In this document: piece by piece, positions 41,513 through 50,478 of the stretch
Numbering within the stretch: the stretch's first letter is position 1
How the letters are laid out: every line of letters starts with the position of its first letter
Origin: Desulfuromonas sp.
GTDB taxonomy: Bacteria > Desulfobacterota > Desulfuromonadia > Desulfuromonadales > Desulfuromonadaceae
Assembly (NCBI GenBank): GCA_021162745.1
Contig: JAGGYC010000051.1
Coordinates: 1-64,000, forward strand
Reading direction: 5' to 3'
DNA: 64,000 bases
The notes under the pieces: generated by a model
Told to the model about the DNA's origin: nothing
The model's database searches: none
What the model saw: only the letters and a program-made list of their open reading frames with translations
Program-made: the position numbers and the translations under genes

Positions 41513-42406
41513 TTAACCCTGTTGCTGCTTGAGCAGGTAACGTCCCACCCAGTTCTTGGCAAACTGAAACGCCGTCCGCCCGCAGCGTTTACTCTTATCG
41601 CGCGACCACTCAATGGCCTCACATTCCAGATCTGCGCACCATGGGATGTCTACATTACGTTCGCGGGAAAAGCGCTCGACACACAAGCGTACGGCATCGA
41701 TATAGCGTTCCTGGGTAAAGACATGGAATGGAATCCACAGACCAAAGCGATCCGACAGCGAAACCTTTTCCTCCATCGCCTCGCTCTGCTGCAACTCCCC
41801 TTTGACATATTTACCACCGAGGTGATCACTCTCGTATTCGGGTAACAAGTAGCGGCGGTTCGAGGTAACATAGATCAGCACATTTTCCGGTGCCGAGTAA
41901 ACGGAACCGTCCAGAGCACTTTTCAGCATTTTGTAGCTGAGTTCCCCAACTTCAAAGGTCAAATCATCGCACAGCAGGATAAAACGATAGGGCTCGTTTT
42001 CAACGGCGGCAAAGATCTCGGACAGGTAGATCAGATCCTCTTTCTCCACTTGGATAATCCGCATGCCCTGATCGGCAAACTCGTTGAGCAGCGCCTTGAC
42101 AATGGAGGACTTACCAGTGCCGCGTGAGCCCCACAGCAGCGAATTATTAGCTGGCAGACCGGCAATAAACTGCTTTGTGTTGTTGATCATAATCTCTTTT
42201 TGCTCTTCCACTCCCAGCAATTCTTCCAGCCGGGTCGTGTCGGTCACCTTGACCGGCTCAAGAAAACCGGAGAAGGAATGACGCCGCCAGTTGGCCGCAT
42301 GACAGCACGCCCAATCCACGGCATTGACCGGTTTGGGAAGCAATTGCTCAACGGAACTGAGGACACGCTCAAGCTGTTCAATAACCTCGGGCTTTAAATT
42401 CATCAT
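41513..42406 (-). CDS. DUF815-family ATPase
   Basis: LLWGSRGTGKSSIVKALLNEFADQGMRIIQVEKEDL; FILLCDDLTFEVGELSYKMLKSALDGS; YVTSNRRYLLPEY. Confidence 0.92.
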   Translation of the reverse strand: MMNLKPEVIEQLERVLSSVEQLLPKPVNAVDWACCHAANWRRHSFSGFLEPVKVTDTTRLEELLGVEEQKEIMINNTKQFIAGLPANNSLLWGSRGTGKSSIVKALLNEFADQGMRIIQVEKEDLIYLSEIFAAVENEPYRFILLCDDLTFEVGELSYKMLKSALDGSVYSAPENVLIYVTSNRRYLLPEYESDHLGGKYVKGELQQSEAMEEKVSLSDRFGLWIPFHVFTQERYIDAVRLCVERFSRERNVDIPWCADLECEAIEWSRDKSKRCGRTAFQFAKNWVGRYLLKQQQG

Positions 42407-42629
42407 TTTACTCTCTCTTTACAACATTCGCATGAAATGCTAGGAGCCTGTCGGGATAATTTAATTAGTCGCCTTGTATACGTGACCTGTCACCAACTGT
42501 CAAATGTAAAAGGACTCACCAAAACAGGGTTATGAAAAAAATAACCTCAAAACTCCAACCACTAACGCCGGTTGGTTATTTAAAGGGAGTGCCGCTGACA
42601 CAGAGAAGTAGAACAAAGCTCGGCAAAAA

Positions 42630-43796
42630 TCAAACATCAGGTATAAACCGGGCGACGGCCCGAGGAATATCATCCAGCCGAACATTGCCGAACGCCAGCC
42701 GCAAATAGCCCTCCAGTCCGGGACCAAACACTTCGCCAGGCAGACAGATCACATTGGCTTCATCAGCCAGTCTGCGCGCCGCCTGACGCCCCATCAACTG
42801 CGGCCAGGGATGGCGCACCCAGGCAAAGAAGGCGCCACTGGCACACAGGGTAAACGGATTGCCCGGTTTACAAAACAGTTGTCGAAACAGATCATGACGC
42901 TGCTGCATCATCTGCGCATTGTCATTCACCCAATCATCGAGGTGGTCACAACCGTAGGCGACGGCATGCTGGGTGATTCGGGGCTGACACACCACCATGC
43001 TATCCTGCACCTTTAACGCCTGTTGAATCAGTTCCTCACCAGCAACCAGCGCCCCGGCACGGTAGCCGGTCAAGGCAAAGGTTTTACCGAAGGAGGCGAT
43101 ATGAATGAAATTTTGCGGCCACTCCGGCTTGGCAAACAAGCCATGAGGCGGTTGATCCGTGGGGAGAAAGGCGTTGTAGGTTTCATCGAGGATCAAAGCG
43201 ATGTTGTGGGCGCTGGCCAACTGATATAACTCGTCGATCAACGCCGGAGGCAAGATCGCCCCGGTCGGATTGCTCGGTGTCACCAGCAGGATCGCCCGGG
43301 TTTTGGCCGTAATCGCTCGCTCAATAGCCTGCGGATCGGGCAAGCCACCATGTTCGTCAAACGCCACATAACGCGGCACAATCCCCAGGGCGTCCATCCC
43401 CATGGGATGATCGAAATAGGCCGGCAGTTGCACCACCACCTCGTCACCGGACTGGCACAGGGTCATCATCGCCAACCAAAATGCCTGACTGGCACCAATG
43501 GTCAGGCAGATCTTCCCGGCGGCGGGTGCCGCACCATAGCGACGTTGATACCAGCGACTGACACTACTGCGCACCTCGGTCAAGCCCTCATCAGGCGAAT
43601 AGATGGCTACGGCGGGATCGACCATCCGTTGTTGCAGATGGCTGATCAACGACGGATGGGGTGGATAATCTGGGATAGCCTGACACAGGTCGACCAGCGG
43701 TTTTCCCGCTGGAAACTGACGCCCGGCAATCCAGCTTTTTACTTCGGTGATCGGCGGATAGGTCACCTCCTGCAATCGTGATGAGAGCTTCATCAC
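42630..43796 (-). CDS. pyridoxal phosphate-dependent aminotransferase, class I/II
   Basis: TIGASQAFWLAMMTLCQSGDEVV; VTPSNPTGAI; SFGKTFALTGYRAGALVA. Confidence 0.93.
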   Translation of the reverse strand: MMKLSSRLQEVTYPPITEVKSWIAGRQFPAGKPLVDLCQAIPDYPPHPSLISHLQQRMVDPAVAIYSPDEGLTEVRSSVSRWYQRRYGAAPAAGKICLTIGASQAFWLAMMTLCQSGDEVVVQLPAYFDHPMGMDALGIVPRYVAFDEHGGLPDPQAIERAITAKTRAILLVTPSNPTGAILPPALIDELYQLASAHNIALILDETYNAFLPTDQPPHGLFAKPEWPQNFIHIASFGKTFALTGYRAGALVAGEELIQQALKVQDSMVVCQPRITQHAVAYGCDHLDDWVNDNAQMMQQRHDLFRQLFCKPGNPFTLCASGAFFAWVRHPWPQLMGRQAARRLADEANVICLPGEVFGPGLEGYLRLAFGNVRLDDIPRAVARFIPDV

Positions 43797-44938
43797 TTCA
43801 CCGCTGACAACTGGATAAACTCGGTCAACAACCGACAGACACTGACCAGATCGTCAACGCGGATAAATTCATCAACGGAATGCACCTGCTGCATGCCGGT
43901 AGCCAGATTGGCGATTTCAATCCCCTGCTGATTAAACACGTTGGCATCGCTGCCGCCACCAGATTTCCCCACCTCCAGGCGCTGATCGAGATCCGCTGCC
44001 GCCTGACGCAGACGCTGCAATACCACCGCTTCAGGAGCGACATTCATCAGCGGGTAATCCGCCATCACCTCCAGCTGTACTTTAGCCCGGATACGTTGAC
44101 CGCGGATCTCCACCTCACTCGCCTCAACCGCATCGTGTAGACACTGTTGCATATGTTCGGTCTGACGCTGTAGGCGCTCGGCATCAAAGCTGCGGGCCTC
44201 CCCCATCATTTGCACCATGCGTGGGATGATATTGGTCGCCTGACCGCCGTTTATCACACCGATGTTGGCGGTGGTCTCACCATCAATGCGACCCAGCTTC
44301 ATCTGCGCAATAGCCTGGGCAGCCACCTGAATAGCAGAGATGCCATGTTCCGGATCCAGCCCGGCATGGGCTTCCAGCCCCTCGACAACAAAACGTAACT
44401 TGTTGGCACAGGGTGCTTTACGGGCCACCATTCCCACTCCCGACGTGTCCAGCACCAAACCACGGCGAGCCTTCAAACTCGTATAATCAAGATGCTTTGC
44501 ACCCAGCAATCCCACCTCTTCACAAACGGTGACCACCACCTCCAGCGGTGGATAAGGGAGATCATTTTCATGCAGAGTCTCAATCGCTTCAATGATCTGG
44601 GCGATACCCGACTTATCGTCGGCACCAAGGATTGTCGCCCCGGCGCTACGGAACACGCCATCGTTGAGAATCGGTTCAACCCCTTGCGCGGGTGAAACCG
44701 TATCCATATGAGCAGACAGCAACAGCACTTCGCTTCCGCCGTCCCGGCTAGGAAAACGAGCTATAATATTCCCCGATTCAGAGCCAATCTTCGCTCCGCA
44801 CGCGTCCACCACAACGTCGGCACCAAGAGCCTTGAAACGTTGCTGTAAATATCGGGAAATTTCCCCTTCATGGAAGGAGGGACTGGCAATCGCTGCCAAT
44901 CGGGAGAATTCGACACACAAACGATCAATATTAATCAT
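43793..44938 (-). CDS. M20-family peptidase (PepT-like)
   Basis: LLLSAHMDTVSP; ILGADDKSGIAQIIEAIE; VVTVCEEVGLLGAKHLD; 4-bp overlap with the downstream aminotransferase. Confidence 0.92.
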   Translation of the reverse strand: MINIDRLCVEFSRLAAIASPSFHEGEISRYLQQRFKALGADVVVDACGAKIGSESGNIIARFPSRDGGSEVLLLSAHMDTVSPAQGVEPILNDGVFRSAGATILGADDKSGIAQIIEAIETLHENDLPYPPLEVVVTVCEEVGLLGAKHLDYTSLKARRGLVLDTSGVGMVARKAPCANKLRFVVEGLEAHAGLDPEHGISAIQVAAQAIAQMKLGRIDGETTANIGVINGGQATNIIPRMVQMMGEARSFDAERLQRQTEHMQQCLHDAVEASEVEIRGQRIRAKVQLEVMADYPLMNVAPEAVVLQRLRQAAADLDQRLEVGKSGGGSDANVFNQQGIEIANLATGMQQVHSVDEFIRVDDLVSVCRLLTEFIQLSAVK

Positions 44939-44959
44939 ACAATTCTTTCCTCAATTTTT

Positions 44960-45102
44960 TCGTAACTATTCAGCATAACCGTAGATGCGCTGGGGACGCC
45001 CATGGAAAGGGTATCTGCCGCCCGAATGGCGGCAGTTAAGTGCCCATGGATGGGCTTGACACGTCCCTTGGAATGGGCGTCGCCAGCGTATCGGGCTGAA
45101 TA
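44960..45102. repeat. structured dispersed repeat, copy 2
   Basis: Homologous to 35778-35917 over the whole length; flanked by tattcagc ... gctgaata inverted ends. Confidence 0.85.
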
Positions 45103-45242
45103 ATTACATTTTTTCATTCATAGTTCCGCCATCGCATAGCAGGCACCGGTCAAGCCCAACAGCCTGCTGGACAATATCGCGAAAAAGCTGATATGATGAG
45201 CGGATTAGCCCAGTTTCGATCGTCGTCAATACACATCAAAAG

Positions 45243-46619
45243 ATGGATGTTCACTCTATGTCTCACCATCGCCACAACCGCTACCGGTCCACAACCACAA
45301 CCCGCCGCCAACGCAAGCAGAATACGATGTTATTCCTGATTCTGGCAAGTGCTGCGCTAGTCATTTTCTTTCTTGTTCGCACCAGCGAGCCCGACCGCAT
45401 CGCTTCACAGCCCGACTCAGCCATTCCTGCCCCAACGGCTTTTCGCGAACCTGCACCGGAACAGGTGATACAGATTCAGCGCGAAACCATCTGTCAGGCC
45501 GTTCAGCCCGGTGACACCATCACCGCCATCCTCGGTCACTATTTTTCCCCTTCCGAGATTCTGGTGATCGCCCGCGAAAGTCAAAACGTATTCCCACTCT
45601 GCAACCTGTGCGCCGGGCACCCGTACCGGATTGAGATTGAAAACGAAAACTTTGTCAGTTTTTATTACGATATCAACCGGGAAGACCAGTTGATCATCCA
45701 CCAGGAGCAGGGGGAATTTTCTATTGAGCGTCAGCCAATCCCCTATACGGTTGAGGTGGAAGCCATTGGCGGCGTTATCAACTCCAGCCTGTTTAGCACC
45801 GTTGCGAGGCTTGGCGAGTCTTCGGAGTTGGCTGCAGAATTGATGAACATTTTTGCTTGGGATATCGACTTTATCCGCGACATTCGCCAAGGCGACTACT
45901 TTACCGCGCTGGTAGAAAAACGCTACCGCGACGGCAATCTAGCCGGGTACGGCAACCTGCTGGCTGCTGAATTCAACAATAACAATCAAAGCTTTTTTGC
46001 TTTCCACTTCGACAATGGCGTCAGCGACAGCGGCTATTTCAATGAGGACGGCAAGAGTCTGCGCAAAGCGTTTTTAAAGGCTCCACTGTCCTACACCCGC
46101 ATCTCATCGGGCTACACCAAGCGCCGCTTTCATCCGGTGCTCAACAGGTGGAAGCCTCACTTGGCCATCGACTACGCCGCACCTACCGGCACCCCGATCA
46201 AGGCCGTAGCCGATGGCACCATCACCCAAAAGAGTTACGACAAAAACAACGGCAACAAGATCCGTCTGCGTCACCCCAACAACTATGAAACCACCTATAT
46301 TCACATGTGCAAATTTGCCCGCGGCATGAAAAAAGGAAAACGGGTACATCAGGGAGATGTTATCGGCTATGTCGGCATGACCGGCCTTGCCACGGGTCCC
46401 CATCTCGACTTCCGCGTATTCCACAACGGCAAAGCGATCAATCCGCTGAAAATCAAGTCGACCCCGTCAAAACCGGTGTCGACAGCCAACAGGGACACTT
46501 TTTTGGCTTTGACCAAACAATTACAACAACAGCTAACTGAAGCCAAGCTGCAACTGGCACGACACCCAGAAAGCGATCAGGAAAACCATGCGGAAAGCAA
46601 TGGCGCCGCCACGCTATGA
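45243..46619 (+). CDS. M23 family peptidoglycan metalloendopeptidase
   Basis: RISSGYTKRRFHPVLNRWKPHLAIDYAAPTGTPIKAVADGTI; GNKIRLRHPNNYETTYIHM; GLATGPHLDFRVF. Confidence 0.94.
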   Translation: MDVHSMSHHRHNRYRSTTTTRRQRKQNTMLFLILASAALVIFFLVRTSEPDRIASQPDSAIPAPTAFREPAPEQVIQIQRETICQAVQPGDTITAILGHYFSPSEILVIARESQNVFPLCNLCAGHPYRIEIENENFVSFYYDINREDQLIIHQEQGEFSIERQPIPYTVEVEAIGGVINSSLFSTVARLGESSELAAELMNIFAWDIDFIRDIRQGDYFTALVEKRYRDGNLAGYGNLLAAEFNNNNQSFFAFHFDNGVSDSGYFNEDGKSLRKAFLKAPLSYTRISSGYTKRRFHPVLNRWKPHLAIDYAAPTGTPIKAVADGTITQKSYDKNNGNKIRLRHPNNYETTYIHMCKFARGMKKGKRVHQGDVIGYVGMTGLATGPHLDFRVFHNGKAINPLKIKSTPSKPVSTANRDTFLALTKQLQQQLTEAKLQLARHPESDQENHAESNGAATL

Positions 46620-47194
46620 ATTATCTGCTTCACTGCCTGATCAGTCCAGAGTGTGAGCAGATCCGCATCGGCAATCTGATCGGCGACTTTGTTAAAGGAC
46701 CGCTGCCCGATCCACCCCCAACCGCCATCGTTCAGGGCCTGCGTCTGCACCGCCGGTTGGATCGCTTTTGCGAGGACAATCGCTGCTTCCAGCGCAGCAA
46801 GCAATGTCTCGATCCCCGCTTTGGCCGCTATCGCGGCATCATGGTCGATTTGTTTTACGACCACTTTACCGCCATCCACTGGTCACGCTATCACGGCCAG
46901 CCCCTCGAACAGTTTGCCGACGAGCTCTATACCAACCTGCAACACCACCACGATCTGCTGCCACCATCCTTTCAAGCGATCCTGCCGAGGATGATCGAAC
47001 GCAACTGGCTGGTGTCCTACCGCCATATCGACACCATTGAGCGGGCACTGCACTCAATTTCACAACGCCTTCGCCGTCCCAATGAACTGGCCCAAGGTAT
47101 TGAACAATTGAGCTGCCACTACCACGAACTGGAACAGGACTGCCACCAGTTTATCCTCCAGGCACAGCAGTTTCTTGCGCACAATCAACCGTAG
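46616..47194 (+). CDS. ACP phosphodiesterase (AcpH/DUF479 family)
   Basis: MNYLLHCLISPECEQIRIGNLIGDFVKG...LHRRLDRFCEDNRCFQRSKQ...YRGIMVDLFYDHFTAIHW; ATGA overlap with the upstream gene. Confidence 0.9.
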   Translation: MNYLLHCLISPECEQIRIGNLIGDFVKGPLPDPPPTAIVQGLRLHRRLDRFCEDNRCFQRSKQCLDPRFGRYRGIMVDLFYDHFTAIHWSRYHGQPLEQFADELYTNLQHHHDLLPPSFQAILPRMIERNWLVSYRHIDTIERALHSISQRLRRPNELAQGIEQLSCHYHELEQDCHQFILQAQQFLAHNQP

Positions 47195-47221
47195 AACGGC
47201 CAGGGTCAACGATCAAAGAGC

Positions 47222-47508
47222 TGTAGGGTTACGCTTCGCTAACCCGACCTTGTATGTTCATGATGAAATACCATCTGACAAAAACAAGCGGGCCGCAAAA
47301 GATCAGGCCCGCCTCGCAGTTCGGATGGATACGCAGTCCTGACCTTGAAACCGTTATGCGCCACGGTTGGTCACTTTGGTTCCAAAAGCCATTTTTGCTT
47401 ACTTTTTGGGGCTTGGCAAAAAGTACGTCGCCTGCGGGGCGAGACCCGCGAACTTGATCTGATTTGAAAAGAATCGTTGTCGGGTTACACTCCGCTAACC
47501 CGACCTAC
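47222..47508 (+). repeat. composite intergenic repeat, copy D, bracketed by two REP-like palindromes
   Basis: ggttacgcttcgctaacccgacct at 47226-47250 and gttgtcgggttacactccgctaacccgacctac at 47477-47508; middle module as in copies B and C. Confidence 0.85.
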
Positions 47509-47572
47509 GAGACTACAGTAGGTCGGGCATTTTCCGACGAGGTATTGGTAAAGGAAAGAGCGGTTCAATTGT

Positions 47573-48748
47573 TTATTCAGGCATGGATGTCTTCTTTATC
47601 GCCAGCCGTGTCATGATCGGCCCGATCAGCTCAAACACCACCGTCGATCCGATAACGATCGATAACACCTGTGAACGATATTGGGGGAACTTGTTGGACG
47701 CCACCAGGGCCATGCCGATGGCCACCCCGGCTTGGGGCAGCAGCGCCGCACCAATCCAGTGTTGGATCTGTTTATCAATTCCGCACAACCGGCTCCCAAA
47801 CCAAGCTCCAATGACCTTGCCCATGGCCCGTAGCAGCAAATAGGATACACCGACAAGGCCGATCTCCTTCAAAGCCATGGGATCGAGGGTCGCTCCGGCC
47901 AGAACAAAAAACAGCACCAGTATCGGGCTTTCAACATCCTCAATAGCATGAAACGGATACTCATGATGATGCGCGCGGTTGGCCACCACTGCCCCCATCA
48001 CCATAGAAGCAATCAGAAACGACACATCCAACCATAGTGCCAGCCCACCGCACAAAAAGACCAGCCCCAACGCTTCGGTCAACATAGGTTGCCCCGGCTT
48101 AAGCCGACCGGTCAAAAACGCCGCAGGCAGGCCGATAGCAACACCGAGCAGCGCCGCGCCACCAATCTCCCACAGCGCCGTAAGCATCAGCTCACCATAG
48201 CCGATGCTACCTCCGGTCAGCGGCATCGCCACGGCAAGGCCAATGCTGAACAAAATCAGCCCCCAGGCATCATCCAGCGCGACAATACCCGTCAACAGGT
48301 TCACAAATGGCCCCTCGGCCTTCATCTCACTTATCACATCCATGGTTGCCGCAGGTGCCGTCGCCGCAGCGACACAACCGAGGATGATCGCCAGAGCCGG
48401 ATCAACACCGCACAGAAGCAAGCCAACAGTAATCACCACCACATCGCCTGACGCCTCCACCAGAGAGACCAATACGATTTGACGGGCCTGCTGTTTCATC
48501 GCCTCCGACGTCAACCGCCCACCCAGCAGAAACCCCACCAGCACCAGGGCAACATCAGCCACCAGTTCAAAGCGATCAATGAAGAACAAGGGAATCAGGT
48601 CGAAAAAGGCAGGACCGATCAACAGACCAAACAACAACATCAAGGTCACACGCGGCAAACGGGTGCGACGACCAAGAAAATCGGTGGCAATACCGAGCAG
48701 AAAAATCGCTCCCAGATTAATAAGAATCAGCGCCGGTGACATCATCAT
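47573..48748 (-). CDS. cation:proton antiporter (CPA2/KefB-like membrane domain)
   Basis: About 11 TM; LLFGLLIGPAFFDLIP; GCVAAATAPAATMDVI; GIVALDDAWGLILFSI; GAALLPQAGVAIGMALVA. Confidence 0.9.
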   Translation of the reverse strand: MMMSPALILINLGAIFLLGIATDFLGRRTRLPRVTLMLLFGLLIGPAFFDLIPLFFIDRFELVADVALVLVGFLLGGRLTSEAMKQQARQIVLVSLVEASGDVVVITVGLLLCGVDPALAIILGCVAAATAPAATMDVISEMKAEGPFVNLLTGIVALDDAWGLILFSIGLAVAMPLTGGSIGYGELMLTALWEIGGAALLGVAIGLPAAFLTGRLKPGQPMLTEALGLVFLCGGLALWLDVSFLIASMVMGAVVANRAHHHEYPFHAIEDVESPILVLFFVLAGATLDPMALKEIGLVGVSYLLLRAMGKVIGAWFGSRLCGIDKQIQHWIGAALLPQAGVAIGMALVASNKFPQYRSQVLSIVIGSTVVFELIGPIMTRLAIKKTSMPE

Positions 48749-50220
48749 AAGCGATCCTTACCGGAACCATGCCGACGACGCTGGCGCAAAATCTTCAAAT
48801 GCAGCTGCTGTGCCACCTCCTTGAACATCTCCCCCAGACTGGGATGAGCCTGGCAACACCGCATCAAATCCTCTACGTTACCGCCAAGGGTCAACAGAGC
48901 ACCAGCCTGATTGATCAACTCAGACGCTTGGGGACCAAGAATCGCCACCCCGAGCAGACGACCACTGTCCGCAGCTGCGATCAGCTCGACAGAGCCATCC
49001 GCATCACCGTAACAGTGCGCGCGGCCATTGATCAAAAATGGCACCTTGCTGCTGACAAATTCCAGTCCCTGTTGCGTTAATTCATCGCCACTATGCCCCA
49101 CCACCGCCAACTCGGGGTGGGTGTAGATCACTTTGGGCATCAGGTGATAATCGATGGTCGCTCGATGCCCCTTCAGCCGCTCAACAAATACCTGTGCTTC
49201 AAAACCAGCTTTATGGGCCAGCATCGGCCCGCCGATCATATCTCCCAGGGCATAGATTCCTGCCACAGCAGTCTGGAAATCATCATCCACCTCCAGTCGG
49301 CCATCATCATTAGTGGTCAGTCCAACCCGATCCAGACCAAGGTTATCGACATTGGGCTGCCGACCAACCGCCACCAGAATCTGATCACACACCACTTCCT
49401 GTGAGCCTGCCGCTGAATCAAGCAGTTGAACCTTGAGCCGGTCACCACTGTGCACCACCTTTTCAACACGGGTCTCCAACCTGAAACGGAACCCCTGCCC
49501 CTCCAGCAATTGTTGTAATGCCCCGGCCAGCGCCGGTTCGGCGAACGGCACAATCTGATCCAGCTGCTCCACCACAGTCACCTGAGCACCGAGGCGCTGC
49601 CACACCGAACCGATCTCCAGACCGATGGCACCGGCTCCCACCACCAGTAGGTGTTCCGGCACCTGCGCCAAGGACAAGGCATGACCGGCATGGAGTATCT
49701 GCTGCCCATCCACCGGCAACGCCGGAACACCACGGGGACAACTGCCCGTAGCCAGCAACAGCCGCTGTGCCGTCAGGGTGAGAACACCCTGCGGCGTCAC
49801 CACCTCAACCCGATGTCCCGCCGCCGTCGACGGCGGCGGAGGCAGAGACGGCGGCAACAGGGAACCCCGCCCAACCTGATGATGAATATGGTGCATTTGA
49901 AACAAAAACTTCACCCCGCCACCCAAGCGGTCAACAATCTGCTGCTTGCGCGTCATCATCCGGGCCAGATTCAAGGTCGGTGCCGCCAGTTCAATCCCAT
50001 GTTCTTCCAGCCCCTGTCGACTTTGAACAAACAGGCCACTGGAGCTGAGCAGCGCCTTGCTGGGGATGCAGCCTTCATTCATGCACACACCACCGGGCAA
50101 TGGCCGTTCATCCACCACCGCCACCGTCATCCCCTGCTGTGCAGCATACACCGCCGCCTGATAGCCACCTGGCCCCGCTCCCAGCACCAGTAAATCATAG
50201 ATCGTTTCAGCCATGGTCAA
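48745..50220 (-). CDS. lpdA: dihydrolipoyl dehydrogenase
   Basis: LVLGAGPGGYQAAVYAAQQG; GGVCMNEGCIPSKALL; VGAGAIGLEIGSVWQRLGAQVTVVE; YALGDMIGGPMLAHKA. Confidence 0.94.
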   Translation of the reverse strand: MTMAETIYDLLVLGAGPGGYQAAVYAAQQGMTVAVVDERPLPGGVCMNEGCIPSKALLSSSGLFVQSRQGLEEHGIELAAPTLNLARMMTRKQQIVDRLGGGVKFLFQMHHIHHQVGRGSLLPPSLPPPPSTAAGHRVEVVTPQGVLTLTAQRLLLATGSCPRGVPALPVDGQQILHAGHALSLAQVPEHLLVVGAGAIGLEIGSVWQRLGAQVTVVEQLDQIVPFAEPALAGALQQLLEGQGFRFRLETRVEKVVHSGDRLKVQLLDSAAGSQEVVCDQILVAVGRQPNVDNLGLDRVGLTTNDDGRLEVDDDFQTAVAGIYALGDMIGGPMLAHKAGFEAQVFVERLKGHRATIDYHLMPKVIYTHPELAVVGHSGDELTQQGLEFVSSKVPFLINGRAHCYGDADGSVELIAAADSGRLLGVAILGPQASELINQAGALLTLGGNVEDLMRCCQAHPSLGEMFKEVAQQLHLKILRQRRRHGSGKDRL

Positions 50221-50389
50221 CCTCCAATTGGAGTGTGGAAACCCGCAGTGTCAGAGATATGGGTCCCCCGATTTACCTTAATGGCTACAGTTGTGCTAAT
50301 ACCTACAGTATCCTTTCTATTCAAGCGCTGAAAAGCCAACTGTCAAGGTCAAGTCACTGGCCATGTCTTGGAACAGACGCCATTCGAGA

Positions 50390-50426
50390 CAAAAAAACTC
50401 CTGAGCGTATCACGCTCAGGAGTAGA
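50390..50426. terminator. hairpin terminator
   Basis: aaaaaaactcctgagcgtatcacgctcaggagt. Confidence 0.6.
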
Positions 50427-50478
50427 TAAATCGGAACAAGGACCAAGTTAGATCAAAAAATATCTTCAGCAATCAACG

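Noticed and set aside
39483-42406. Possible defence island (FRG + MBL-fold + DUF815 ATPase)
   Set aside because: Genes are in different orientations with terminators between them, and the ATPase and MBL protein look like housekeeping families; no nuclease, toxin or CRISPR partner nearby.
44935-45117. 60-aa ORF MKKCNYSARYAGDAHSKGR..., related to 35717-35932
   Set aside because: The reading frame is not maintained between the two repeat copies (2-nt indel), so it is better explained as a structured repeat.
47573-50220. Antiporter-lpdA pair as a novel functional unit
   Set aside because: 4-bp overlap supports co-transcription, but both are ordinary families and no further partner genes support a distinct system.
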